Shown here piece by piece: positions 51,559 to 59,907 of a stretch of 64,000 bases of DNA. The stretch comes from Solirubrobacter sp035555675. Its GTDB lineage: Bacteria; Actinomycetota; Thermoleophilia; Solirubrobacterales; Solirubrobacteraceae. The position numbers and the translations under genes were made by a program. Under the pieces are notes generated by a model. The model saw only the letters and a program-made list of their open reading frames with translations. It did not search any database and had not been told where the DNA came from. Numbering within the stretch: the stretch's first letter is position 1; each line of letters starts with the position of its first letter. The DNA lies in NCBI GenBank assembly GCA_035555675.1, contig DATMGH010000023.1, positions 1 through 64,000 on the forward strand, given 5' to 3'.

Positions 51559-52559
51559 GCGACCAGTTCATCGGGGTCGACGTCGGCGGGACGAAGATCG
51601 CGGTCTCCGCGCTGGAGGCCGGCGAGCTGTCGGAGGCGCGGATCGTGGCGACCAACCAGGCGTCCCAGGAGGCGCTGGTCGAGCAGCTCGCGGCGGCGAT
51701 CGAAGGGTCGATGACGGAATCGACGCGGGCGGTCGGGATCGGCATGCCGTCCGTGGTCGAGTTCGCCACCGGGCGGATCCTCGCGTCGGTCAACATCCCG
51801 CTGCACGACATCCCGCTGCGCTCGCTGCTGACCGAGCGCATGGGCGTGCCGGTCTACGTCGAGAACGACGCGGGCTGCGCGGCGCTGGCGGAAGCGTTCG
51901 AGGACGGGCGCATGACGGTCTCCTCGCTGGTGATGTTCACGATCGGCACCGGGGTCGGCGGCGGCTGGGTGCTCAACGGGCGGCTCTACCGGGGCGCGAC
52001 GACGTCGGCGGCCGAGGTCGGGCACACGATCATCGGGCGCGACCTGGAGTTCGGCAACCGCGTGCCCGGGGACCCGTTCCCGCAGCGCGGGTCGCTGGAG
52101 ACGCTGGCGTCGGGGCGCGCGCTGGACCGGCTCGCGGGTCATGCGGCCGTCCAGTACCCGGATTCCCACCTCGGGAAGGTGCTGGCCGGCAAGGGCGCGG
52201 TCGACGGCTACGACGTGGCCGCCGGGGCCGAGGCGGGCGACGAGGCGGCGCTCTGGTGCCTGCGCGTGCTCGGCGAGCGGCTCGGCGTCGGGATCGCGAA
52301 CGCGATCAACACGTTCGACCCGCTCGAGGTCGTGATCGGCGGAGGTGTCTCGCGGGTGGGCGAGCTGCTGCTGGAGCCGGTGCGGGACGCCGCGTTCCGG
52401 CACGTCGTTCCCGGCCTGGGCATGAACACGACGATCCGGATCGCGCGCCACGGGCCGCGTGCGGGGGTCCTGGGCGCGGCGCTGATCGCGGCGCAGGAGT
52501 ACGCCGAGGACACCGGTTCGAGCTTGCAGGGAGCGATATCGGGAGGAGCGGCGTCATGA
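51555..52559 (+). CDS. glk: ROK-family glucokinase lacking zinc cysteines
   Basis: The 334-residue ROK protein has the phosphate motif FIGVDVGGTKIAVSALEAG, catalytic Asp in VENDAGCAALAEAFED, TIGTGVGGGWVLNGRLYRG, AAEVGHTIIGRD, and the C-terminal VVIGGGVSRVGELLLEPVRD. The zinc loop C-x-C-G-x2-G-C-x-E of classical ROK kinases is replaced by PGDPFPQRGSLE, keeping only Gly and Glu. It should phosphorylate glucose for Zwf and Pgi encoded beside it. The stop overlaps rpiB (ATGA). Confidence 0.9.
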   Translation: MSDQFIGVDVGGTKIAVSALEAGELSEARIVATNQASQEALVEQLAAAIEGSMTESTRAVGIGMPSVVEFATGRILASVNIPLHDIPLRSLLTERMGVPVYVENDAGCAALAEAFEDGRMTVSSLVMFTIGTGVGGGWVLNGRLYRGATTSAAEVGHTIIGRDLEFGNRVPGDPFPQRGSLETLASGRALDRLAGHAAVQYPDSHLGKVLAGKGAVDGYDVAAGAEAGDEAALWCLRVLGERLGVGIANAINTFDPLEVVIGGGVSRVGELLLEPVRDAAFRHVVPGLGMNTTIRIARHGPRAGVLGAALIAAQEYAEDTGSSLQGAISGGAAS

Positions 52560-53017
52560 AGATCGCGTGCGCGTTCGACCATGCGGGGTTCCCGCTCAAG
52601 CAGATGGTGGTCGACACCGTGCAGGACCTGGGGCACGAGGTGATCGACCTCGGCACCTGGTCGACCGATCCGGTCGACTATCCCGACACCGCGCGGCTCG
52701 CGGCCGAAGCGGTGCGCGGGGAGGCCGACCGCGCCGTGCTGGTGTGCGGCTCGGGCGCGGGCGTGGCGGTCGCGGCGTGCAAGTTCCCGGGCATCCGGGC
52801 GGCGGTCGCGCACGACACGTACACGGCGCACCAGTCGGTCGAGCACGACGACTGCAACATCCTGTGCCTCGGCGGGCGCGTGATCGGGCCGGCGCTGGCG
52901 GCGGACATCCTCCGCGCATACCTGGGCGCCTCGTTCACGGGGGAGGACCGGCACGTGCGCCGGCTCGCCAAGATCGACGGCATCGAGCGCGAGTTCCTGC
53001 GGGACGACATCTTTTGA
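52556..53017 (+). CDS. rpiB: Ribose-5-phosphate isomerase B
   Basis: The 153-residue protein has the RpiB/LacAB signature: IACAFDHAGFPLKQMVVDTVQDLGHEVIDLG, DYPDTARLAAEAV, VLVCGSGAGVAVAACKFPGIRAAVAHDTYTAHQSVEHDDCNILCLGGRVIG. The Cys in VCGSGAG is the usual base; the DHAG Asp-His pair is present. It supplies the non-oxidative branch. Unrelated RpiA is encoded at 14952. Confidence 0.95.
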   Translation: MKIACAFDHAGFPLKQMVVDTVQDLGHEVIDLGTWSTDPVDYPDTARLAAEAVRGEADRAVLVCGSGAGVAVAACKFPGIRAAVAHDTYTAHQSVEHDDCNILCLGGRVIGPALAADILRAYLGASFTGEDRHVRRLAKIDGIEREFLRDDIF

Positions 53018-53031
53018 TCGGGGGTAGCGAG

Positions 53032-53202
53032 ATGCGGATGGTGGAGTGCAACGTCTGCGGCGAGCCGGTGTCGGCCGTCGACGACGAGGAGCTGGTAGGC
53101 CGGCTGCGGGACCACCTGGTCGAGGAGCACGACGCGGAGCCGGACGATGACGAGCTGCACGTGACCGTCGACCGCGAGGCGTACGACGCGGCGGACTCCT
53201 AG
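53032..53202 (+). CDS. Small zinc-finger-like protein (DUF1059-like)
   Basis: The 56-residue protein has C-x2-C (VECNVCGEPVSA) and H-x4-H (RDHLVEEHDAE), with DEELVGRLRDHL between, as in DUF1059-like single zinc fingers. GGGGGTAGCGAG precedes ATG. It ends the pentose-phosphate operon, 14 bp after rpiB. Function unknown. Confidence 0.7.
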   Translation: MRMVECNVCGEPVSAVDDEELVGRLRDHLVEEHDAEPDDDELHVTVDREAYDAADS

Positions 53203-53218
53203 GCGCGGCGCCCCGGCG

Positions 53219-53268
53219 CCGCCGCTCGCGGGCGCGCCGCCCCGCCGCCGCTCGCGGGCGCGCCGCCC
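53219..53268. repeat. 26-bp-period tandem duplication, intergenic
   Basis: A 24-bp block at 53219-53242 is repeated exactly at 53245-53268 (period 26). The unit contains CCGCCGCTCGCGGGCG. It fills the space between the operon end and the nested dyad. Confidence 0.75.
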
Positions 53269-53278
53269 GGAGACGCAT

Positions 53279-53323
53279 CGAGTGGTCACTTATGGACGCA
53301 TACGGTCCGTTCGCGACCACTCG
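53279..53323. promoter_or_regulatory. Nested inverted repeat (hairpin or operator)
   Basis: Outer arms CGAGTGGTC (53279-53287) and GACCACTCG (53315-53323) are perfect. Inner arms GGAC (53294-53297) and GTCC (53305-53308) are separated from them by 6 nt on each side and close a 7-nt loop. The whole is centred on 53301. It could terminate the upstream operon or be a two-fold protein-binding site for the GNAT gene. Confidence 0.55.
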
Positions 53324-53350
53324 CGGCGTCAGTCCGGCGATCCGCGCGTC

Positions 53351-53356
53351 TAGCAT
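53351..53356 (+). promoter_or_regulatory. -10 box of the GNAT gene
   Basis: TAGCAT, exactly 7 nt before GTG 53364. Confidence 0.4.
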
Positions 53357-53363
53357 CGTGCGG

Positions 53364-54077
53364 GTGACTTCCGCCGCGCCGCCTCCCGGAGCGCCCGCCC
53401 CGGGCGGCGAACGCGCGACGGCGCGCGGGGACGCCGCGGGGTCGGGCGGCGGGGCCGCGGAGGTGCGCGGCGACGCCGCGGAGCTCGTCGTGCGCGGGCC
53501 GCGGCTCGCGCTGCGCTACGCCACGCCCGCGGACGCCCCGCGGCTGCTCGAGCTCGCGTCCGACCCCCTCGTCACGCGCTTCTTCTCCTGGGGCCCGTAC
53601 ACCTCGATCGAGCAGCCCGATGCGTACATCGCCTCGCTGCCGGCGCGCCGCGCGGCGGGGGACCTGCTCGAGTTCGTGATCGTCGACGGTGAGGACACGC
53701 CGATCGGCGTCACCGGCCTGTCCGAGCTCGCCCGGCGCGATCGGCGCGCGACGGTCGGCTCCTGGCTCGGCCGCGCCGCCTGGGGCACGGGCGCGAACTT
53801 CGAGTCCAAGGCGATGGTCGCCGCGCTCGCGTTCGAGCACCTCGGGGTCGGGCGGCTGACCGCGTGGGCGAACACGCGCAACGGGCGTTCGCAGCGGGCG
53901 CTCGAGCGCGTGGGGTTCCGCCGCGAGGGCGTCCTGCGCGCCTGGCACCGCCACGGCGACGAGATGCACGACGTCGTCATCTTCGCCCTCCTGCGCGCTG
54001 CCTGGGAGGACAGCGCGCTGCGCGCCGTCGCGGTCACCGTCGAGGGCGCGCCGCCGCCCGCGTTCGTGCTCGCCTGA
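53364..54077 (+). CDS. GNAT-family N-acetyltransferase (RimJ/RimL-like)
   Basis: About 237 residues. A low-complexity Ala/Gly N-terminus (to ~40) is followed by a GNAT domain: RLALRYATPADAPRLLELASDP, IGVTGLSELARRDRRATVGSWLGRAAWGTG (acetyl-CoA loop region), and LTAWANTRNGRSQRALERVGFRREGVLRAWHRHGDEMHDVVIFALL. It matches the RimJ/RimL group that acetylates protein N-termini or small amines. GTG 53364 suits the -10; ATG 53292 lies inside the nested dyad and is less likely. Confidence 0.85.
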   Translation: MTSAAPPPGAPAPGGERATARGDAAGSGGGAAEVRGDAAELVVRGPRLALRYATPADAPRLLELASDPLVTRFFSWGPYTSIEQPDAYIASLPARRAAGDLLEFVIVDGEDTPIGVTGLSELARRDRRATVGSWLGRAAWGTGANFESKAMVAALAFEHLGVGRLTAWANTRNGRSQRALERVGFRREGVLRAWHRHGDEMHDVVIFALLRAAWEDSALRAVAVTVEGAPPPAFVLA

Positions 54078-54138
54078 GCCCCCTGGAGGGACGTCACGGC
54101 GGCGAGCAGCTCGCCACAGCGGGCCGCGACCGGTCACG

Positions 54139-55167
54139 CTAGCTGGAGCTCAGGCGGGCGCGCTGGGTCATCAGGACGCACGCGAGGACCGCGAGCGCGG
54201 CGACGACCATCGGCAGCGTGACGTGCTCGCCGAGGATCAGCGCCGCCCAGGCCAGCGTGAGCACGGGCTGGGCGAGCTGGACCTGGCCGATCCGCGCCAC
54301 GCCGCCGAGCGCGAGCCCGTGGTACCAGGCGAAGAACCCCAGGAACATCGAGATCACGGACAGGTAGGCGAACCCGAGCCACGCGTCCGCCCCGGCGTGG
54401 ACGCCGCCGCGCATGGCGAGGGCGACCGGTACGGCGAGCACCGGCGCGGCGAGCAGCAGCGCCCAGCAGATCACCTGCCAGCCGCCGTACGTGCGCGCGA
54501 GCGCGCCGCCCTCGGCGTACCCGAGCGCGGCCAGCGCCACGGCGGCGAGCACGAGCAGATCGGCGCCGGCGAGCCCGCGGACGCCCTGCGTGGCGGCGAA
54601 CGCGAGCACGGCGGCGAGGCCCGCGGCCGCGGCGCCCCAGAACGCGGGCGGCGGCCGCTCGCCGGCGCGTGCGACCGCGCAGGCGGCGGTCGCCGCGGGG
54701 ATCAGACCGACGATCACGCTGGCGTGCGCGGAGCTGAGGTGCCGGACCGCGAGCGAGCTCATGAGCGGGAACCCGACCACGACCCCGAGCGCGACGATCG
54801 CGAACCGCGGCAGATCGGCGCGCGCCGGGACGCGCTCGCGGCGGGCGGCGAGCAGGAGCGCGGCGAGCGCGGCGGCGACGAGCGCGCGACCGAGGCCGAC
54901 GAACGTCGCGTCGAGGTCCGCGACCGCGAGCCGCGTCGCCGGCAGCGAGAACGAGAAGCCGAGCACGCCTACCGCACCCCACGCGACCGCGGCCCGTGGG
55001 ACGCGGTGATGACGCGCGGGCGCGCCGGGCGGCGCCGCGGTGGCGTCGGCGCGGACGCGGGCGGACGGCGCCGTGCTGGTGTGCGGCGTGTCGCCGGGCG
55101 GCACCGCGCCGGCGTCGCCCGGCGGCGCCACTCCGGCGGGCGGGGTCGCCGCGCCCGCTTGCGTCAT
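54139..55167 (-). CDS. EamA/DMT-family transporter
   Basis: About 342 residues with ten membrane helices in two EamA repeats: VAWGAVGVLGFSFSLPATRLAV, DATFVGLGRALVAAALAALLLA, GVVVGFPLMSSLAVRHLSSAHASVIVGLIPAATA in the first, and VICWALLLAAPVLAVPVALAM, WLGFAYLSVISMFLGFFAWYHGLALGGVARIGQVQLAQPVLTLAWAALILGEHV in the second. An Ala/Pro-rich soluble leader comes first. It exports metabolites such as amino acids. It diverges from a MocR regulator, a common pairing. ATG 55203 is an alternative start. Confidence 0.88.
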   Translation of the reverse strand: MTQAGAATPPAGVAPPGDAGAVPPGDTPHTSTAPSARVRADATAAPPGAPARHHRVPRAAVAWGAVGVLGFSFSLPATRLAVADLDATFVGLGRALVAAALAALLLAARRERVPARADLPRFAIVALGVVVGFPLMSSLAVRHLSSAHASVIVGLIPAATAACAVARAGERPPPAFWGAAAAGLAAVLAFAATQGVRGLAGADLLVLAAVALAALGYAEGGALARTYGGWQVICWALLLAAPVLAVPVALAMRGGVHAGADAWLGFAYLSVISMFLGFFAWYHGLALGGVARIGQVQLAQPVLTLAWAALILGEHVTLPMVVAALAVLACVLMTQRARLSSS

Positions 55168-55183
55168 CGCCGACTCGTCAGTA

Positions 55184-55218
55184 GCGTTACTCAGAGTTCT
55201 CATGCCAAACGATAACGC
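55184..55218. promoter_or_regulatory. EamA/MocR divergent dyad
   Basis: GCGTTA (55184-55189) and TAACGC (55213-55218) flank the MocR start codon with 23 nt between. The site lies where both genes begin and is a candidate MocR operator. Confidence 0.35.
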
Positions 55219-56563
55219 AGGTTCGATCGTCACCGCCCTAGAGGCGGACGTGGCCGCCGCGGCGCCCGGCGACCGGCTGCCCTCCGTGCGCGCGCTGATG
55301 GCGCGCCACCGCGCCGGACCGGCGACCGTCCAGCGCGCGATCGCGGCGCTCGCGGCGCGCGGGCTCGTGGAGGCCAAGCCGGGCAAGGGCACGTTCGTCA
55401 CGGCGCGCCCGGCGGCGGCAGCGGCGACGGCGAGCGCGCCCGACCTGTCCTGGCAGACGCTCGCGCTCGGCGCTCGCGCGATCGACGCCGACGCGCTCGA
55501 GACGCTGCTGCGCCCGCCCGCGCCCGGCACCTACGTGCTGTCGGCGGGCTACCTCCCGGCCGAGTTACAGCCGACCACGCCGCTCGCCGCCGCGCTCACC
55601 CGCGCGGCCCGCCGCCCGGGCGCGTGGGACCGCGTGCCGCTGGAGGGCATCCACGGCCTGCGGACCCACTTCGCGGCCGCCGTGAACGCCGACCCGGGCG
55701 ACGTGCTCATCTGCCCCGGCGGCCAGGCGGCGCTGGCGGCGTGCCTGCGCGGCCTGACCGCCCCCGGCTCGCCCGTGATCGTCGAGACCCCGACGTACCT
55801 CGGCGCGCTCGCGGCCGCCCGCGCGCAGGGCCTGGAGCCGGTGCCGGTCCCCGCCGACGCCCACGGCATCCGCCCCGACCTGCTCGAGGAGGCGCTCGCG
55901 CGCTCGGGCGCGCAGCTCGTCTACCTGCAGCCGCTGCTCGCGAACCCGCACGGCGCGACGCTCGCGGCCGAGCGCCGCCGGCCGGTGCTCGAGGCGGTCC
56001 GCGCCGCCGGCGCGTTCCTGATCGAGGACGACGCGTTCCGCGACCTCGCGTTCGACCCGCCGCCCGCATCGCTGTTCGAGCAGGACCCAGACGGGCGCGT
56101 CGTCCAGCTCCGCTCGCTCACCAAGCCGGCCGCGCCCGGGCTGCGGATCGGCGCGCTGATCGCCCGCGGCCCCGCGCTCGCCCGGCTGCGCGCGGCCCGC
56201 ATCGTCGAGGACCTGTACGTGTCCGGCCCGCTGCAGGAGGCGGCGCTGGAGCTCGTCGGCTCCTCCGCGTGGCGCACGCACCTCAGGCGGGTCCGCCGCG
56301 TCCTGCGCGAGCGGCGCGACGCGCTCGCCGCCGCCTGGGGCGAGCGCGTCAGCCTCCCGGGCGGCGGCTTGAACCTGTGGGTGCGGGTCCCGTCCGACGA
56401 TCGCGAGCTCGCGCTGCGCGCGGCGGCCGCCGGCGTGATCGTCTCGCCCGGCCATCCGTTCTTCGTCGCCGAGCCGCCGGGCCGGTTCCTGCGGCTGACG
56501 TTCGCGGCCGAGCCGCCGGACCGCCTCGCCCAGGCGGTCGCGCGCCTGCGCGCCATCATGTGA
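55202..56563 (+). CDS. MocR-type PLP-dependent regulator (GntR-aminotransferase)
   Basis: The 453-residue protein has a GntR winged helix at about 10-70 (LPSVRALMARHRAGPATVQRAIAALAARGLVEAKPGKGTFVT) and a type-I aminotransferase fold: ICPGGQAALAACLRG, VETPTYLGALAAARAQG, VYLQPLLANPHGATL, IEDDAFRDLAF (PLP Asp region), and PLP Lys in RSLTKPAAPGLRIG. MocR proteins sense PLP-linked amines and regulate vitamin B6, GABA or transport genes. The divergent EamA transporter is the likely target. Confidence 0.93.
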   Translation: MPNDNAGSIVTALEADVAAAAPGDRLPSVRALMARHRAGPATVQRAIAALAARGLVEAKPGKGTFVTARPAAAAATASAPDLSWQTLALGARAIDADALETLLRPPAPGTYVLSAGYLPAELQPTTPLAAALTRAARRPGAWDRVPLEGIHGLRTHFAAAVNADPGDVLICPGGQAALAACLRGLTAPGSPVIVETPTYLGALAAARAQGLEPVPVPADAHGIRPDLLEEALARSGAQLVYLQPLLANPHGATLAAERRRPVLEAVRAAGAFLIEDDAFRDLAFDPPPASLFEQDPDGRVVQLRSLTKPAAPGLRIGALIARGPALARLRAARIVEDLYVSGPLQEAALELVGSSAWRTHLRRVRRVLRERRDALAAAWGERVSLPGGGLNLWVRVPSDDRELALRAAAAGVIVSPGHPFFVAEPPGRFLRLTFAAEPPDRLAQAVARLRAIM

Positions 56564-56968
56564 GTGATGCCCGACGAGCCGAAGCGGGACGTGATCCGCG
56601 CGCGCGACACCGCGCCCGACCCGGAGCTCGACGACCGCTCGTGGTCGTCGCGCCGGAACGTCCCCGAGCGGTCAGCCCGCGCCGACCTCGTCCCGTACAT
56701 GGCGCTGCCCGCCGAGACCGGGCCGACCTGGGCGCCGGACCAGCTCTCGATCTGGCCGGTCGAGGGCGGCCGCTTCGGCATCGACGCCCGCTACCAGGGC
56801 GAGAGCGGCGCGGCCCGGGCGGCCCAGCAGCGTGCCCGGCTCGAGCGCGTGAACGTCCACGCGACGGTCCGCGAGGAGGACGAGGGCGGCGCGACGCTGC
56901 GGCTCGGCCCCCTCGCGCACCAGGCCGCCTGGGTCGCGATCGAGGCGTTCCTCGGCAAGCCGCTCTGA
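56564..56968 (+). CDS. Hypothetical protein
   Basis: About 134 residues, hydrophilic, with an acidic/basic N-terminus (DVIRARDTAPDPELDDRSWSSRRNVPE) and a small C-terminal alpha/beta part (LSIWPVEGGRFGIDARYQG, VNVHATVREEDEGGATLRLGPL, AWVAIEAFLGKPL). GTG 56564 directly follows the MocR stop; ATG 56567 is the alternative. No membrane segment or known motif. It is probably cotranscribed with mocR. Confidence 0.6.
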   Translation: MMPDEPKRDVIRARDTAPDPELDDRSWSSRRNVPERSARADLVPYMALPAETGPTWAPDQLSIWPVEGGRFGIDARYQGESGAARAAQQRARLERVNVHATVREEDEGGATLRLGPLAHQAAWVAIEAFLGKPL

Positions 56969-56990
56969 GGCTCGCCGAGGCGCCCGCCCG

Positions 56991-57218
56991 CTACGCGTCG
57001 TCGTCGCGCCGGGTCTCGCCGCTGACCAGCGCCGTCATCAGCCCGAGCGCGCCGCCGATCACCAGCGGCGCCCAGCGCCCCGGAACGCCCGCGAAGTGCG
57101 CGATCAGCACGATCACGCCCGCCACCGCGAGCGTCGCAACCAGCTGCGCCCATCCCGGCAAAGCCGCGATGCGCAGCGAACGACCGATGTGTGCCCGACC
57201 GTGAACGCCTGCTGCCAT
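56991..57218 (-). CDS. Small two-helix membrane protein
   Basis: The 75-residue protein has a basic start (AAGVHGRAHIGRSLRIAALPG), helices WAQLVATLAVAGVIVLIAHFAG and WAPLVIGGALGLMTALVSG, and a charged end RRDDDA. GGAGAGGG precedes ATG 57218. Unknown function; convergent with the preceding hypothetical gene. Confidence 0.65.
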   Translation of the reverse strand: MAAGVHGRAHIGRSLRIAALPGWAQLVATLAVAGVIVLIAHFAGVPGRWAPLVIGGALGLMTALVSGETRRDDDA

Positions 57219-57309
57219 CCCTCTCCTGACAGTCGACCGAGTGTGCCGGCGGCCCACGCCGGCGTGTTCGGACGCTGACCTTAGCGTGCGTAGCGGACCA
57301 CGTGCAATG

Positions 57310-58127
57310 TCACCCCTCGCGGCGGGCTTCCCAGGAGAAGCCGCGAACCGCGAGCACGCCGCCGACCACGCCCCAGCAGGCGAGCACGAGCAGCGCGACC
57401 CAGTGCGCGCCGACGCCCTCGCCGTCCACGATCGCGCCCGACAACCCGTTGACCAGATGCGTCAGCGGCAGCGCCTGGGCGACGTCCCGGATCACGTTCG
57501 GGGCCTGCTCGGTGTCGTAGAAGACGCCCGCGATCAGGATCTGCGGCAGGAAGATCGCGTTGACGTACGCGGGCGCGGACTCGGGGTTCGGGATCGCGTG
57601 CGAGAGCGCCACCCCGAGCAGCGCGAAGCTGACCACGCCCGCGCACACGAACACGGCCAGCGAGAGCCAGTCCCCGGGCCAGGCGACGCCGAATACGAGG
57701 TTGCCGACGACGAGCACGATCCCCACCTGCAGCAGCGCGTTCGCGGTCGCGTTCGCGGCCAGCCCGGCGACGTAGGAGGACGTCGGCAGCGGCGTGCCCC
57801 GCAGGCGCTTGAGGATGCCGCGCTCGCGCAGCGTCGTGAGGTTGTAGGCCAGCGACGTGAACGTCGCCGACATCACGCTCATCCCGGCGATCCCCGGGAC
57901 GATCACGTCGAGGTCCTCGTCGCGGCCGGCGAACACGGCGCCGAAGATCGCCAGCAGCCCGAGCGGCAGCACCACGCCGAAGAACGCGGCGCTCGGGTTG
58001 CGCCAGAACATCCGGCGCTCGAGGCGGTACTGGCGCCAGGCGAGACGTGCCGAGGACACGCCGGTCGCACCGCGGGAGCGAGCCGCCAGGCGAGGTCCCG
58101 CCGAAGCATGCGAGGGCTCAACCCGAG

Positions 58128-58131
<4 letters not shown>
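57310..58131 (-). CDS. ABC-2 type transporter permease
   Basis: The 273-residue protein has six membrane segments of ABC-2 type: FFGVVLPLGLLAIFGAVFAG, VPGIAGMSVMSATFTSLAYNL, the LRERGILKRLRGTPLPTSSYVAG loop, ALLQVGIVLVVGNLVFG, LAVFVCAGVVSFALLGVALSHAI, and the C-terminal ALPLTHLVNGLSGAI with a last helix. It exports drugs or lipids with the ATPase encoded upstream; the genes overlap by 4 nt (58128-58131). Confidence 0.92.
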
Positions 58132-58970
<839 letters not shown>

Positions 58971-58994
58971 CGCCTCCATCATGGCAACATCGCC

Positions 58995-59014
58995 GCGCAG
59001 CGAATGCGCTGCGC
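58995..59014. promoter_or_regulatory. Hairpin with the ppx start codon in its loop
   Basis: GCGCAGCG (58995-59002) and CGCTGCGC (59007-59014) are perfect inverted arms. The four loop bases, AATG, contain the ppx ATG (59004-59006). It is also a palindrome at the divergent ABC/ppx boundary, so it could be an operator or a translational switch. Confidence 0.5.
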
Positions 59015-59897
59015 CTGCATCGACATCGGAACGAACACCACCCGCGTCCTGGTCGCGGACGCGCGCGACGGCGTCCTGACCGAAGTGCTGGTGCGGCGCG
59101 CGTTCACGCGCCTCGGCCGCGACCTGGCGCCGGGCGGGCTGATCCCGGCCGACCGGATCGAGCTGGCGGCGCGCGTGGTCGCCGAGCAGCACGCGCTCGC
59201 GGCGGCCGCCGGGGCGGGCGAGATCCGGGCGGTGGCGACCGCGGCGATCCGCCGCGCCGGCAACCGCGACGCGTTCGTCACCGCGCTGCGCGAGCGCGCC
59301 GGGGTGGAGGTGCGGATCCTCGATGGGTCAGAGGAGGCGCGGCTGGCGTTCCTCGGCGCCACGCGGACGCTCGGCCGCACGCTGCCGGGCCGGGTCGCCG
59401 TGGTCGACGTCGGCGGCGGGTCGACGGAGATCGCGGTCGGGAGCGTCGCGCGCGGCGTCGAGTGGTCGACCTCGCTGCCGCTCGGCTCCAGCGTCCTCGC
59501 CGACGCCTACCTGCACGGCGACCCGCCGTCGCCGGTGGAGATCGCGGCCGTGCGCGCGCACGCCCGCGACGTGCTGCGCGGCGTCGACCCCGGGCCGGTC
59601 GACAGCGCGGTCGCCGTCGGCGGCAGCGCGGCGACGCTGCGCCGGCTGGTCGGCCCGACGCTCGACGCGGACAGCCTCGCGCACGCGCTCGGGGTGCTCG
59701 CCAGCGGGACGGCGGCGGACGTCGCGTTCCGGTTCGACCTCGACGTGGACCGGGTCCGGCTGATGCCCGCGGGCCTGCTCGCGCTCGACGCCGCCGCGGC
59801 GGCGCTCGGCCGGCCGCTGGAGATCGGCTGCGGCGGCCTGCGAGAGGGCGTGCTGCTTGACATTTCGTTCACGACTTCGCGCCGGAAACTGCGATGA
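59004..59897 (+). CDS. ppx: Exopolyphosphatase/pppGpp phosphohydrolase
   Basis: The 297-residue protein is the short actinobacterial Ppx/GppA: CACIDIGTNTTRVLVAD (phosphate-1 loop), VRRAFTRLGRDLAPGG, VATAAIRRAGN, VAVVDVGGGSTEIAVG (phosphate-2), and AVAVGGSAATLRRL. It removes terminal phosphate from polyphosphate or pppGpp. The ATG lies in a hairpin loop and lacks a ribosome site. Next comes ppk1, 10 bp later, so synthesis and breakdown genes are paired. Confidence 0.92.
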   Translation: MRCACIDIGTNTTRVLVADARDGVLTEVLVRRAFTRLGRDLAPGGLIPADRIELAARVVAEQHALAAAAGAGEIRAVATAAIRRAGNRDAFVTALRERAGVEVRILDGSEEARLAFLGATRTLGRTLPGRVAVVDVGGGSTEIAVGSVARGVEWSTSLPLGSSVLADAYLHGDPPSPVEIAAVRAHARDVLRGVDPGPVDSAVAVGGSAATLRRLVGPTLDADSLAHALGVLASGTAADVAFRFDLDVDRVRLMPAGLLALDAAAAALGRPLEIGCGGLREGVLLDISFTTSRRKLR

Positions 59898-59907
59898 TTC
59901 GGACGCC

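Noticed and set aside
53292..53363. ATG 53292 as start of the GNAT gene
   Set aside because: It lies within the nested dyad, has no ribosome site, and a -10 7 nt before GTG 53364 gives a better start.
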